This document shows, piece after piece, positions 36,373-45,900 of a stretch of DNA of 64,000 nucleotides. The DNA comes from Cytophagales bacterium (GTDB lineage Bacteria > Bacteroidota > Bacteroidia > Cytophagales > Cyclobacteriaceae), in contig JAFLBQ010000010.1 of assembly GCA_017303805.1 (NCBI GenBank), positions 1-64,000 on the forward strand, given 5' to 3'. Position numbers and translations under genes: made by a program. The notes beneath the pieces were generated by a model, which was not told the origin of the DNA, searched no databases, and saw only the letters and a program-made list of their open reading frames with translations. Numbering within the stretch: position 1 is the stretch's first letter; each line of letters starts with the position of its first letter.

Positions 36373-37825
36373 CTACGGATCTTTTACAATAAACAAGAAA
36401 TCACTTCCGGGTTCATTGCTTCCAAACTCCCCTCTTCTCGGTTCTGGCTGTATTTTTTCAACAAAACCGGAAATTTCATTAATTGTTAAAACCCGGTCAC
36501 TGCCGCCATACCCCCTAAGTGCTTTTATGAATTCTCGTGCAAATGGTGAGTGTGCACCAGCTCGTCCATCCGAAACATAGGTTTTTCCTCCAGATGTTAA
36601 GTATTGTCTTGTGCGGTGTTGTAACTTTCTTCGAATGAACTGTTCCCGATCCAACGCTTCATATTCATCGCCTCGTTTAGCTACAATGGGATCGAAAGTT
36701 CCGCCAAAGCAAACATCTAGTACTAGAAAAATATGTGGGCAATCAATATTATTAAGGATGGTGCGTAAATTCGAATGTGATATGTAGCTGGTTTTGTTTT
36801 GATCATCTTTTCGTGAGTCACTTAGTACTAAGTAGCCATCTCCGAAGATATCATCAAAAACACCGTGACCAGTAACAAAAATAAATAGTTGGTCGAGTGA
36901 AGAATATTTGCGATTACCTTAGCTGCGAAGCATAGAATAGAATTGTTCTTGCGATGGATCAATTAGTGTGTTAACTGTAAATCCATATGTTTGCTCTAGT
37001 TCACGTCCTATGGTCGTAATGTCAAAAACCGGATTGCTTAGGTTGGAAAATTCACGGTAGTTATCGGTTCCAATTAGGAGGGCATAGCTTGTACCACGAG
37101 CAGCTCCTTTTTTTAAAGCATCACTTTCACTCATTTCCCGATTAACCGTAAATGAAACGTTGCCTACATTCCTATCCATATCAATCGCTCGTACTTGAAT
37201 TTTGATTGTCCAGATATTTTAAGACAATTGTTTTTTCAAAATACCCGTTATCATCAACTTGTGTTTCAATTCCATTAACCAACAACAAAAGAAGTTTAGA
37301 GCGGGAGGTAACCTGACCTTTAATTTTTAATTCAGCGCCAAAATATGAGATTATTTCGCCTCGCTCAACACTTGGGTTGATAACCTTAATAGAAGGCGGT
37401 GTGGTATTCTTAAGTTGAACTATTTCATTTTTTAATTTTAATAGATTGATTGGTTCTGAAATACCTTGACCTGCCGGTATTAGAGAAATTCCATCTGCTG
37501 AAAGTGCTATCCGAAAACCAACATAGTTTGTTTTCGACTGAGGTGTTAAAAAGTAACGGAAGCTGATGGGTACATTTTTATTATACCAACTTCCACCTCG
37601 GCCAACTTTTACCTTCCCAACAGACGGCCCGGATGGATCCTTGCTAGGGGAAACCGAGTAAAATTTACTGTTGTACCAATCCTGGCACCATTCCCACACA
37701 TTTCCCGTCATGTCATACAATCCAAGCTCGTTTGGTTTAAGCTGGCCCACCGAGTGGTGCATGGAGCCAAGTGAGTTTTGATTGTACCAACCCACATCGT
37801 TTATATTCTCGCTCCCACTATTACT
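36373..37825 (-). pseudogene. Broken SUMF1 (FGE-like)-caspase (peptidase C14) gene
   Basis: Three lesions are seen. (1) The 5' part is missing: SUMF1 similarity begins at NSGSENINDVGWYNQNS (from ~37825) and only the C-terminal half is present (GLYDMTGNVWEWCQDWY, VGRGGSWYNKN, FRYFLTPQSKTNYVGFRIAL). (2) After an Ig-like stretch the frame changes near 37205, where VLKYLDNQN continues in another frame as TIKIQVRAIDMDRNVGN. (3) In the caspase domain, open from there on, an in-frame TAA lies at 36919-36921 (SMLRS-stop-GNRKYSSLDQLFIF). Past the stop the catalytic His (FVTGHG, 36865-36867) and Cys (LDVCFGG, 36709-36711) are both kept and the frame runs to 36373. I call it a recently broken gene. Confidence 0.8.
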
Positions 37826-39858
37826 TTACTATTGGTTTCGCCTGAGGCTGCTCCTTTTTCCATTTCTGCCTTAAAACGGTCAACAATTCGATTGGCTTTT
37901 TCCTGATCGATACCGCCTAATACCTGAACGGCCCGCTCAACCCCAACCCCCTCAATTATTTCGGTTGCTTTATTTTCTTCAAATCGATTAACAATAGCTG
38001 CGGCATTCTTAGCATTCATTCTATCTATTATATTAATCGCCTTGGCAGTTGTAAACTCATCAATAAAATCCACTGCTTTTTCTACCTCCATCCCTTCCAG
38101 CACCCCAACAGCCTTAGATAGGTCAAGTTGATTCATGATATCCGTTGCTTTGGTAGCCTCCATTTCTTCAATAACCTGTACAGATTTTATATCAGACATT
38201 GAGCTGATGGCGTCAATCGCGGTAGAAATAGACATGGCGTCAATAATATCGACCGCCTTCTCAACTTCCATACCATCCAGAATTTGGTTGCGTTTTTCGG
38301 GTGAAATAGTCTGAACAATCTCAATGGCTTGCTTAAGTTCTAGACCGGAAACAACCTCAATAGCTTTACGAGATTCCATCTCTTCAATAGTGTTCACGGC
38401 TGCCTTTAAGTCCAAACTTTTCACTTTCTCAATAACATTTACCAAATCCTCAAACATTACTACATCCGTGTGCGCACCGGTTGGCTTTTGAACGGCCTCG
38501 TCAGGAACATGACCTACCAATTGAACCATTCTAACCGGGGTGGTTGTATCCACATAGTATAAATCAAAGTCTTTTCCGCCCCTGTTGGATGTAAAAACAT
38601 GATAGGGTCCAACTGTTGATGCAAATCCCAAATCGTCTCCTGAAGAGTTTACAGGATATTTGAGCAAGTTGGAGTGTCCGATTTTACCCTCGTAGATGTA
38701 ATTTTCATAAATATCATACCCCCCAACTCCTTCAGGGTTATCGCTACTTAGATAAAACCTACCCGTTTCGGCTCCGGGATATAACGAGATCTCGTTGTAA
38801 ATGGAATTAACACTTCGCCCGGCATTTACTGCCTTCTGCCAATTGCCTCGGGTATGGTTAAGCGCGCTTACCCACACATCATAACCTCCTAATGTACCTT
38901 TTCGATCGCTAACAAAAACAAACCACTTACCATCATCTGTGAGAAACCCGCTGGTTTCATTTGCGTTACGCCTGCAAACACCAAACTTTATAGGGTTGGT
39001 CCATCTATCGTTGGTTCGCATAGAATAGTATAGGTCATAACGACCTTTTTTATCTACTGCTTTTAATATTAGCATATCTCTTTTAGAATCGTAGTACACG
39101 ATAGTATAACGTGATAAATGTTGGTCTATTTCAGCTTCATTGATATTGAAAAAATGCGATTTTGTTTCGTCAGGTGATTGTATTTTATAGGAAAGCGCTA
39201 ACTCGTAAATTGTTGCAATATTTTTTCCATCGCTTCGCGGGAATAGTACGGGATCTGTTTCATTCACCTCTGGTTTGTTGATCGGCTCAAGTCGCTTTAT
39301 ATAATAGGGGAATAGTTCTTTTACAAATAACTTGTGGTCATCCATTCTGTTTATTAAATGTTCGATGGCTTTTCGCTCCTTATTATTAACTATAAGTCGC
39401 CCTCCGTTGTCAACCATTACTTTAGATGCGACCAGGTAGCTTTTAAGATTTGTTTTAGCATCATCAAATCGCTCAAGCTTTGCAGCGAGCATTCCGCTAT
39501 AGTAATATACATCCAAAGAAGCTCCACTCAGGTCATCAGTTTCAAAACTTTCTTCAAGGAGAATTTTACGCTTACAGGATTCGAATAATTCGAAGGCCAG
39601 GTATTTCTTGTCAAGTGTATGATAGTAACAATATGCCAGCCGGTACTGAATTCCGGGTGTACCTGGAAAACGGTCGTTTAAATCTTTGAAATAGGGTAAT
39701 GCATCAACTGGCTTCTCCTTTTTAAGTAGTTTCATTCCGCTTCTATACGCCAAATCTTTGGTGAGGTCGGGTGTGGCAAACGTGATTTGAAGTGTAAAAA
39801 TCCAACAAAATAATAAAAGAACTTCCCTTCGTGGGTTTAGAAAGAGATATGGATGCAT
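37801..39858 (-). CDS. PD40/TPR protein with fifteen 12-residue helical repeats
   Basis: Residue numbers here count from the in-frame upstream start at 39894 (697 aa); I prefer the Met at 39858, since it directly precedes the signal peptide (LLLFCWIFTLQITFA). A TPR region follows (~50-200), then a PD40 beta-propeller (~240-450: LYYSMRTNDRWTNPIKFG, FVFVSDRKGTLGGYDVW, YDIYENYIYE), as in Bacteroidota proteins that normally end in OmpA. Instead of OmpA, residues ~492-671 hold 15 back-to-back 12-mers such as DGMEVEKAVDII and EEMEATKATDIM, like the MgtE N-domain superhelix. The last ~8 residues overlap the SUMF1 remnant in another frame, so the true C-terminus may be altered. Confidence 0.8.
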   Translation of the reverse strand: MHPYLFLNPRREVLLLFCWIFTLQITFATPDLTKDLAYRSGMKLLKKEKPVDALPYFKDLNDRFPGTPGIQYRLAYCYYHTLDKKYLAFELFESCKRKILLEESFETDDLSGASLDVYYYSGMLAAKLERFDDAKTNLKSYLVASKVMVDNGGRLIVNNKERKAIEHLINRMDDHKLFVKELFPYYIKRLEPINKPEVNETDPVLFPRSDGKNIATIYELALSYKIQSPDETKSHFFNINEAEIDQHLSRYTIVYYDSKRDMLILKAVDKKGRYDLYYSMRTNDRWTNPIKFGVCRRNANETSGFLTDDGKWFVFVSDRKGTLGGYDVWVSALNHTRGNWQKAVNAGRSVNSIYNEISLYPGAETGRFYLSSDNPEGVGGYDIYENYIYEGKIGHSNLLKYPVNSSGDDLGFASTVGPYHVFTSNRGGKDFDLYYVDTTTPVRMVQLVGHVPDEAVQKPTGAHTDVVMFEDLVNVIEKVKSLDLKAAVNTIEEMESRKAIEVVSGLELKQAIEIVQTISPEKRNQILDGMEVEKAVDIIDAMSISTAIDAISSMSDIKSVQVIEEMEATKATDIMNQLDLSKAVGVLEGMEVEKAVDFIDEFTTAKAINIIDRMNAKNAAAIVNRFEENKATEIIEGVGVERAVQVLGGIDQEKANRIVDRFKAEMEKGAASGETNSKVIVGARI
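37882..38421 (-). repeat. Coding repeat, 15 units of 36 bp (12 residues)
   Basis: Fifteen consecutive 12-residue units without any indel, loosely (D/E)-x-M-x-x-x-K-A-x-x-I-(I/V/L). Examples: EGMEVEKAVDFI, DRMNAKNAAAIV, NRFEENKATEII, GGIDQEKANRIV. The units differ in sequence, so this is an old repeat kept in length and not a recent tandem expansion. Each unit is probably one amphipathic helix of a solenoid. Confidence 0.85.
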
Positions 39859-39915
39859 AATACCAAGATTAAAGACCTGTAGCGAAGTTAGCATGGATTT
39901 CTGAAATTTGAAAAA

Positions 39916-40047
39916 CTACAACCTACTTAGTGCTGTAGTTGGAGAATCCTGGATTGTATTCTCAGGTGGGATTAAAGCAAAATCCTGAGCACTCATGGAG
40001 GTACCCATGCCATACATGATAATCTGATCAACGGAGTGATAGTGACA
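39916..40047 (-). other. Possible short gene remnant
   Basis: Between a TGA at 40048-40050 and a TAG at 39916-39918 the minus strand is open for 43 codons, including MYGMGTSMSAQDFALIPPEN and a Thr/Ser-rich end. It reads like coding sequence, but it has no ribosome-binding context and no recognised family. It may be the tail of a decayed gene after the PD40 gene's promoter region. Otherwise 39895-40087 holds nothing I can name. Confidence 0.2.
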
Positions 40048-40087
40048 TCAACTTGAGATCGCCCTCTTCGGTAAGTAGTGCCGGATA

Positions 40088-40330
40088 CTACAAGGCCATG
40101 GTTACTACACCAAAGATCATGGTGGAGTAACTAAAGCCTTTCAGTTTTCCGAACCTTGAAATGAAATACCTAATACAATAAAAAAATAGAATAAAAGCCA
40201 GCCCTGCATGTTCTATTCCAGTCCAAATAGAAATGGAAAGACCTGCCAAAATGGAAATAATGGCTAAACCAATTACGATTTTATAAAGTAGTGGTTTCAA
40301 TTTGTTATCTTTTTTGTTGAAGGTTGGCAA
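40088..40330 (-). CDS. Small two-helix membrane protein of unknown function
   Basis: An 80-aa protein with a Lys-rich start (MPTFNKKDNKLKPLL) and two or three hydrophobic helices (YKIVIGLAIISILAGLSISI, AFILFFYCIRYFI, and FSYSTMIFGVVTMAL). Its start overlaps the end of the FGGY kinase gene by 26 bases on the same strand, which suggests it belongs to that transcript. No family is recognised, and short hydrophobic frames can be spurious. Confidence 0.45.
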   Translation of the reverse strand: MPTFNKKDNKLKPLLYKIVIGLAIISILAGLSISIWTGIEHAGLAFILFFYCIRYFISRFGKLKGFSYSTMIFGVVTMAL

Positions 40331-41822
40331 TCATTTCAAACTCATCTTCCAGTTTTAAGCTCAGGCGTTCGAATAATTGGTAGTACTGCGTATAAATTTT
40401 ATGATCGTTATGGCGTGGGTGAAAGGTTTCATAAAACGCTACGCTTTTGGCGGCTTCATCAAGGTTGCGATAGATTCCCATGTCGGTTGCTGTAAGCAGA
40501 AACGCACCAAGTCCTGCGCTGTTTGCTTTATTAATCGTGCTAACGGGCTTATTAAAAACATCAGCAATCAATTGCGAACAAAATGGGATAGCGGCAAAAC
40601 TTCCATTTACGGAAAGACTGGTAATAGAACGATGTTCTTCTACCATTTTGCCTATACTGTAAATCTCGTATAAGATACCTTCAATAGTGGCTCGGATAAA
40701 ATGTTTACGTTCGTGATTTATATTAATTCCAAAGTAAGAACCCCGGGCATTTGGATTCCATAACGGTGCACGTTCGCCTAAGAGGTAAGGTAAAAACAAC
40801 AGACCTTCCGAACCTGTTACAACATTAGAAGCTTCATGAATTAAACTCTCGATGGTATATTCCAAATCAAATGGGCCTTTAAATTCACCAAACTGATTGG
40901 CGAACCACTCAAAGATTACTCCACCACTATTGGTTGGTCCCCCCGAGATGTAATGATTCTCGGTTAGCAGGTAATTAAAGAAGCGTTTCTTTTCATCACG
41001 TAATACTTGTTTGCCAACTACACGCACAGCACCGCTATCCTCTATAGTAATTGTTGCTTTATCTTCACCCCACACCCCGGCACCTAACGTAGCCATGCAG
41101 CCATCGCTTGAACCAATCATAATGCGTGTGCTGGCAGATAGCCCTAATGAGGTCTGATATTCTTTACGAAGTTTACCGGGTGTAAATACTGAGCATAATT
41201 CCGGCAACCGGTCAACTGTAATTCCGGCATAATCCAATGCTTGTCCTTCCCACTTCATGGTGTGAATGTTCAATAAACCAGTAGCTGAAGCCAGGCTGTA
41301 ATCAATTACATACTCACCTGTAAGTTGTTGGAGAATGTAACTTTTAAGGGTGAGAAACTTGTATGTTTGAGTGAAACGATCCGGATCATTCTTTTTTAGC
41401 CATAAAATTTTCAGCAATGGAGACATGGGATGAATAGGAGTGCCAGTGGCCTCGTAGAGTTTTTTACCCATTTGCGAATTTTTTAAGCCCAACGCTTCTT
41501 TCTTGCCACGGTTATCGGCCCAGGTTATAACATTGCCCAGCGGTGCACCATGCACATCTACCGCAAGCAAACTATGCATAGAAGCGATGAAACAAATGGA
41601 ATGTACTTTATACTTTTTAGAATAAATACTCTCGATAATAAAATTTTTGAGCACATATAACATCGTAATAAAGATTTGCTCCGGATCTTGTTCACTATAA
41701 TCAGGTTCGCTGTGAAAGGTGGGGTACGATGCCTTGGTTGAGTTAAGTACATTACCCTTCAGGTCAAATGCAAAAAGGCGTACGCCATTAGTTCCTAGTT
41801 CAATTGTGATGATGCATTCCAT
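40305..41822 (-). CDS. FGGY-family carbohydrate kinase (gluconokinase-like)
   Basis: A 505-aa sugar kinase. The N-terminal domain includes YPTFHSEPDYSEQDPEQIF, typical of gluconokinases, the catalytic Asp region NVITWADNRGKKEAL, and ASATGLLNIHTMKW. The C-terminal FGGY signature region contains GSEGLLFLPYLLGERAPLWN and NARGSYFGIN. The first phosphate-binding loop is TIELGTNGVRLF, with Glu where almost all family members have Asp. The gene lies 3 bp downstream of an AraC regulator and opposite SusC, in a locus with a GntP permease, which supports a sugar-acid or related substrate. Xylulokinase activity is an alternative. Confidence 0.85.
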   Translation of the reverse strand: MECIITIELGTNGVRLFAFDLKGNVLNSTKASYPTFHSEPDYSEQDPEQIFITMLYVLKNFIIESIYSKKYKVHSICFIASMHSLLAVDVHGAPLGNVITWADNRGKKEALGLKNSQMGKKLYEATGTPIHPMSPLLKILWLKKNDPDRFTQTYKFLTLKSYILQQLTGEYVIDYSLASATGLLNIHTMKWEGQALDYAGITVDRLPELCSVFTPGKLRKEYQTSLGLSASTRIMIGSSDGCMATLGAGVWGEDKATITIEDSGAVRVVGKQVLRDEKKRFFNYLLTENHYISGGPTNSGGVIFEWFANQFGEFKGPFDLEYTIESLIHEASNVVTGSEGLLFLPYLLGERAPLWNPNARGSYFGININHERKHFIRATIEGILYEIYSIGKMVEEHRSITSLSVNGSFAAIPFCSQLIADVFNKPVSTINKANSAGLGAFLLTATDMGIYRNLDEAAKSVAFYETFHPRHNDHKIYTQYYQLFERLSLKLEDEFEMIANLQQKR

Positions 41823-41825
41823 ACA

Positions 41826-42716
41826 TTAATCTTTTAATGAGTCTCTCTTTCTGAATTCACCGGGTGTATAACCCGTTAATTTTTTAAACGTGGTTGAAAA
41901 ATGTTGCGAAGAATAAAAGCCGGTATCTAATGCAATGGCGGTTACTTTTACATTGTCTTTGCGTAATAGTTTTATGGCTTCTGATATTCTGATGTTGATT
42001 AAATAGTTTAAAGGTGAAAATCCGGTATAACTCTTCACGCGCTCGGTAAAGGCAGTAGTGCCCAAGCCCACCAGAGCGGCCATTTCTTCAACCGTCCATT
42101 GATGCGCCAGATTTTTTCTTAATTCCTGCTCTAGTTTAATAAATGCTTGCGGGAAATCGCGTTGTAAATTATTTTGTAAGGTGGATTGACGTGCAATCAA
42201 AATCAATAACTCGTCAATAAGTTGATTAACACGCGTTGTAAAGCCGATTTGTTGTTGAAAAATTTCGGTATGAATAAGTTGAAAAATAGAAAGTATCGGC
42301 TTCATCCTTACTAATACGGGCATCTGGCTAAGGTGCAAGATTCGGCCAATGGTAAGACTTTCACTTTCGGATAGTCCACTCCACTTCCCTAAAATCATTT
42401 GCATATTACTTTCAATGCTATCCACTTTAATGTGAATCCAGAATAGGGTGCCGATGTCAAGAAAGTCATTTTCGCCTTGAAACGTTTGTCCGGGAAGTAT
42501 TACGGCTACATCGCCTGGGTATAAGATGTTGTGTCGGTCTTGTATTATCCACTCAAATTTTCCTTCCATTATATAGTATATGCGGATACAATCGGCAGTA
42601 GTGAGGCTCAGTGAATTTAATTGAATTGTTGAGTTTTTTCTGATCGCGAATTCAAGAATGTGCGGAAACCCATGCAGTTCTTTGGATTGCGAATGGTGTA
42701 GAAAAAACTGATTCAT
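41826..42716 (-). CDS. AraC-family transcriptional regulator
   Basis: A 296-aa protein. The N-terminal half is a cupin-like ligand domain (RHNILYPGDVAVILPGQTFQ), the C-terminal ~100 residues hold two helix-turn-helix units (WTVEEMAALVGLGTTAFTER and VTAIALDTGFYSSQHFSTTF, then KKLTGYTPGEFRK). It is divergent from the SusC gene, with a 256-bp intergenic region that should hold its operator, and is followed 3 bp later by the FGGY kinase. It likely controls this carbohydrate locus in response to a sugar or sugar acid. Confidence 0.93.
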   Translation of the reverse strand: MNQFFLHHSQSKELHGFPHILEFAIRKNSTIQLNSLSLTTADCIRIYYIMEGKFEWIIQDRHNILYPGDVAVILPGQTFQGENDFLDIGTLFWIHIKVDSIESNMQMILGKWSGLSESESLTIGRILHLSQMPVLVRMKPILSIFQLIHTEIFQQQIGFTTRVNQLIDELLILIARQSTLQNNLQRDFPQAFIKLEQELRKNLAHQWTVEEMAALVGLGTTAFTERVKSYTGFSPLNYLINIRISEAIKLLRKDNVKVTAIALDTGFYSSQHFSTTFKKLTGYTPGEFRKRDSLKD

Positions 42717-42972
42717 TTCAGAACTAACCTCGATTGTTAAAAGCCAAATATTTGTCCTGCCTTAACAAAACTGAAAAAAAGAATTGTAACCGCAAGATGC
42801 TAAATCGCTGTTTCTATCGAAACCGCAATCGTGTGCAAAATTCACCACCGGCCTTTTTTGGAAGTTGTTGCCTATAATCTTAAGAACCTTGCTATAGAAA
42901 TGCGGGTGTAACAACGCCATGGCGGTAACAAAACCAGCATCCTGAATTGACCCATTAAAACCCTTTAACAAT

Positions 42973-45900
42973 ATGAGAAAATGCTACTTGCTTTTTTTGT
43001 CTGGCGTACTAATAATAGTATGCTGCCATACGCAAGTCTCCGCGCGAGATAACCGTATGTTTGGTTACGAAGCGTTGCTCGATCAGCAACAAATTCGTGG
43101 TAAAGTTACCGATGAGAACGGAGCTGATTTCCCCGGTGTGAACGTAGTGGTAAAAGGAACCACTAATGGAACGGTAACCGGTACGGATGGTACGTATGTA
43201 TTGGATGCAGCTTCAGGAGCAGCCACCCTTGTATTTTCATTTGTGGGCTATGCCACTCAGGAGGTAGCCGTTAACAGTCAAACCAGCATTAACGTTTCGC
43301 TGGTTCCGGATGTACGGTCGCTCAATGAAATTGTGGTTACTGCCCTTGGCGTACAAAAGGAATCCAAAAAACTAGGCTACTCGGCTACGTTGGTAAAAAC
43401 AGATGAACTGGTTACACAACGGACTACCAATGTGATGGAATCTTTAGTAGGTAAAGTTGCTGGTTTAAACATTACACCACCGGCATCCGGTGCAGGTGGA
43501 AGTATGCAAATACGTTTGCGCGGGCAAGCTGCTTTTGCTGGTGCGAATAACGCACCGTTATTTGTCATCAATGGTTTACCCATTAATCAGGATGCACGGG
43601 GCACTAACGGTGCCGGTCAGGTAGCTCAACGCGATCGGGGTGATAATTTACAGAATTTAAATCCAGATGATATTGAGAGCATGACCGTTTTGAAAGGTGC
43701 TACTGCAGCTGCACTTTACGGCTCAAGGGCAGCTAATGGTGCCATTATTATAACGACCAAATCCGGCACTAAGAATCAAGGGATAGGTGTTGATTATACT
43801 TCCAGTTACACCGCTTCGCATGCGTTGAATTTTATGGATGAAATTATTCAAACAGAATATGGTGCCGGAAGATTTGGAGTAAGACCTGCTACACAAGGCA
43901 TTGCACAAGACAATAGCCACTTTGCCTGGGGCGAAAGATTAGATGGTGTTCCTTCCGTGAATTTTGATGGTGTACTTAGGCCCTATTCAGCCAACCCTAA
44001 CCGGCTTTTTGATTTTCTAAGAACCGGAACAAATTTTACCAATACGGTAGGTTTGTCCGGTGGTGGTGCGAATGGAAGTTTCCGCGCATCATTCTCAAAC
44101 TCAGATGCAAAAGGTATTGTACCTAACAACGAGTACAAGAAGAAAATTTTAAATGTGGGGATCAACCATAATATTACGCAAAAGCTAAAGTTGATGCTGA
44201 ACATCAACTATGCTGTAGAGGCGAATATTAATCCACCGGCCATTGGTACACAAGGTGATGGCCCGGTTAACTTCTTTACACGTGTGGCAATTTCTACACC
44301 CCTGGAAGCTTTTAGAGAAAGTGCCATCAATCCTACTACTGGCGCAGAGTATAAAACCAACGGATTTTTAGGAACGGTTAACAATCCGTATTATCCGATT
44401 CAAAAAGGTCAATTTTTTAACGATGATAGGAAGCGTTTACTGGGAACAGCCACCTTACGCTACGACCTTACCGATTGGCTGTATGTGCAGGGAAGGTATA
44501 ATTACGATTACGGAACAAATTTCATGGAATGGAATGAAGTAAATGGTAAGGGAGCTACTACACTCTTTGAAGGAACCACGGGCTTTTACCGTGGTCGATA
44601 CGACATTGAACAAAGTGAATCAACAGAGATCAATGCCGACTTCCTGGTTGGTGGCAACAAAGAGTTTGGTAAGTTTTCAATAGATGCAGCTTTTGGTGGA
44701 AACACCTGGAGAACGGAGTGGCATAGAAATGCACAGTTTGCTCGTCTTTTTGTTGTGCCCGATCTATACTCAATTAAAAACGGTACCAATTGGGGAACCA
44801 ACGATGCGAACTTTCAACCTTATCTATACAGTAGAAGTCGCACCAATTCACTTTACGGTTGGGCAGAGGTGGGCTACAACGGAATGTTATACCTGAATGT
44901 AACAGGTAGGCAAGATTGGTTTTCGGTATTGAACCCGCAGGACAATAGCGAATTCTATCCTTCCGCTTCCGGTAGTTTTATTTTCTCCGAGTTGCTGCCT
45001 GATTTGGGATGGTTATCATATGGAAAATTGAGAACGTCAATAGCTGAGGTAGGCAGTGCAAACGGTGTTAATCCCTATGATGGTCAACTTACATATTCAA
45101 TTAACCCTCAATTTAATGGGCAGACTACTTCTGGCATTAATGGAAACTTAGCGCCCAACCCTTTGCTAAGACCTTTCAGTGTAATTGAAAAGGAAATTGG
45201 TCTGGAGTTACGATTATTTAATAACAAAGTATTATTGGATATCTCAGCTTTCGACAAGGTAACGACCAACCAGATTATGGATGTTAATATTTCGAATACA
45301 TCCGGTTACAATTCATCCAAGCAAAATATCGGATCTCTGAAAAACAGCGGCTTAGAAACATTGATTGAAGTTACGCCTTTAAAGAAAGGTAATTTAACCT
45401 GGACTACTTCGTGGAACAACGCATTCCTTGCTACCAAAGTACTGGATGTAGGTAACCAAAGCGGTACATTTCTGGTATTGCGCTTTAACGATACCGGTAA
45501 CGAATTTCTCGGTGAGTTGAGATATACGGAAGGTATGGCCATGAACCAGCTATATGTGCGGAGCTATCGCAGAAATGCCAATGGTGAAATTGTTGTAAAT
45601 GATGCCGGTCGCTTATTGGCAACAACAGGGGCCACCCCCGGAGCCGAGAAAACAAATGGGTTTCTTCCAATCGGAAGTTCTATACCAAAATATACCGGTG
45701 GTTGGAATAACACCTTTACCTACAAAAACCTTTCGCTGGGCGTCTTCATTGATTATAAATTTGGAGGTATGGTGATGTCGTCAACACTCTTGAACATGAC
45801 AAGACAAGGTCACTCTAAATTGTCGTTAGAAGGTAGAAGAGAAGGCGAAACAGGTTTAGTGTTCCCGGCTGTTTACGAAAGCACAGGGCAACCTAATACT

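Noticed and set aside
36919-36921. In-frame TAA in the caspase domain as a recoded stop (for example stop-codon readthrough)
   Set aside because: The same gene also has a frameshift and a missing 5' part, so ordinary decay is simpler; no recoding signal was visible.
42762-42971. 69-codon minus-strand frame in the AraC-SusC intergenic region
   Set aside because: It spans the expected divergent promoter region and has no family-like features; more likely chance.
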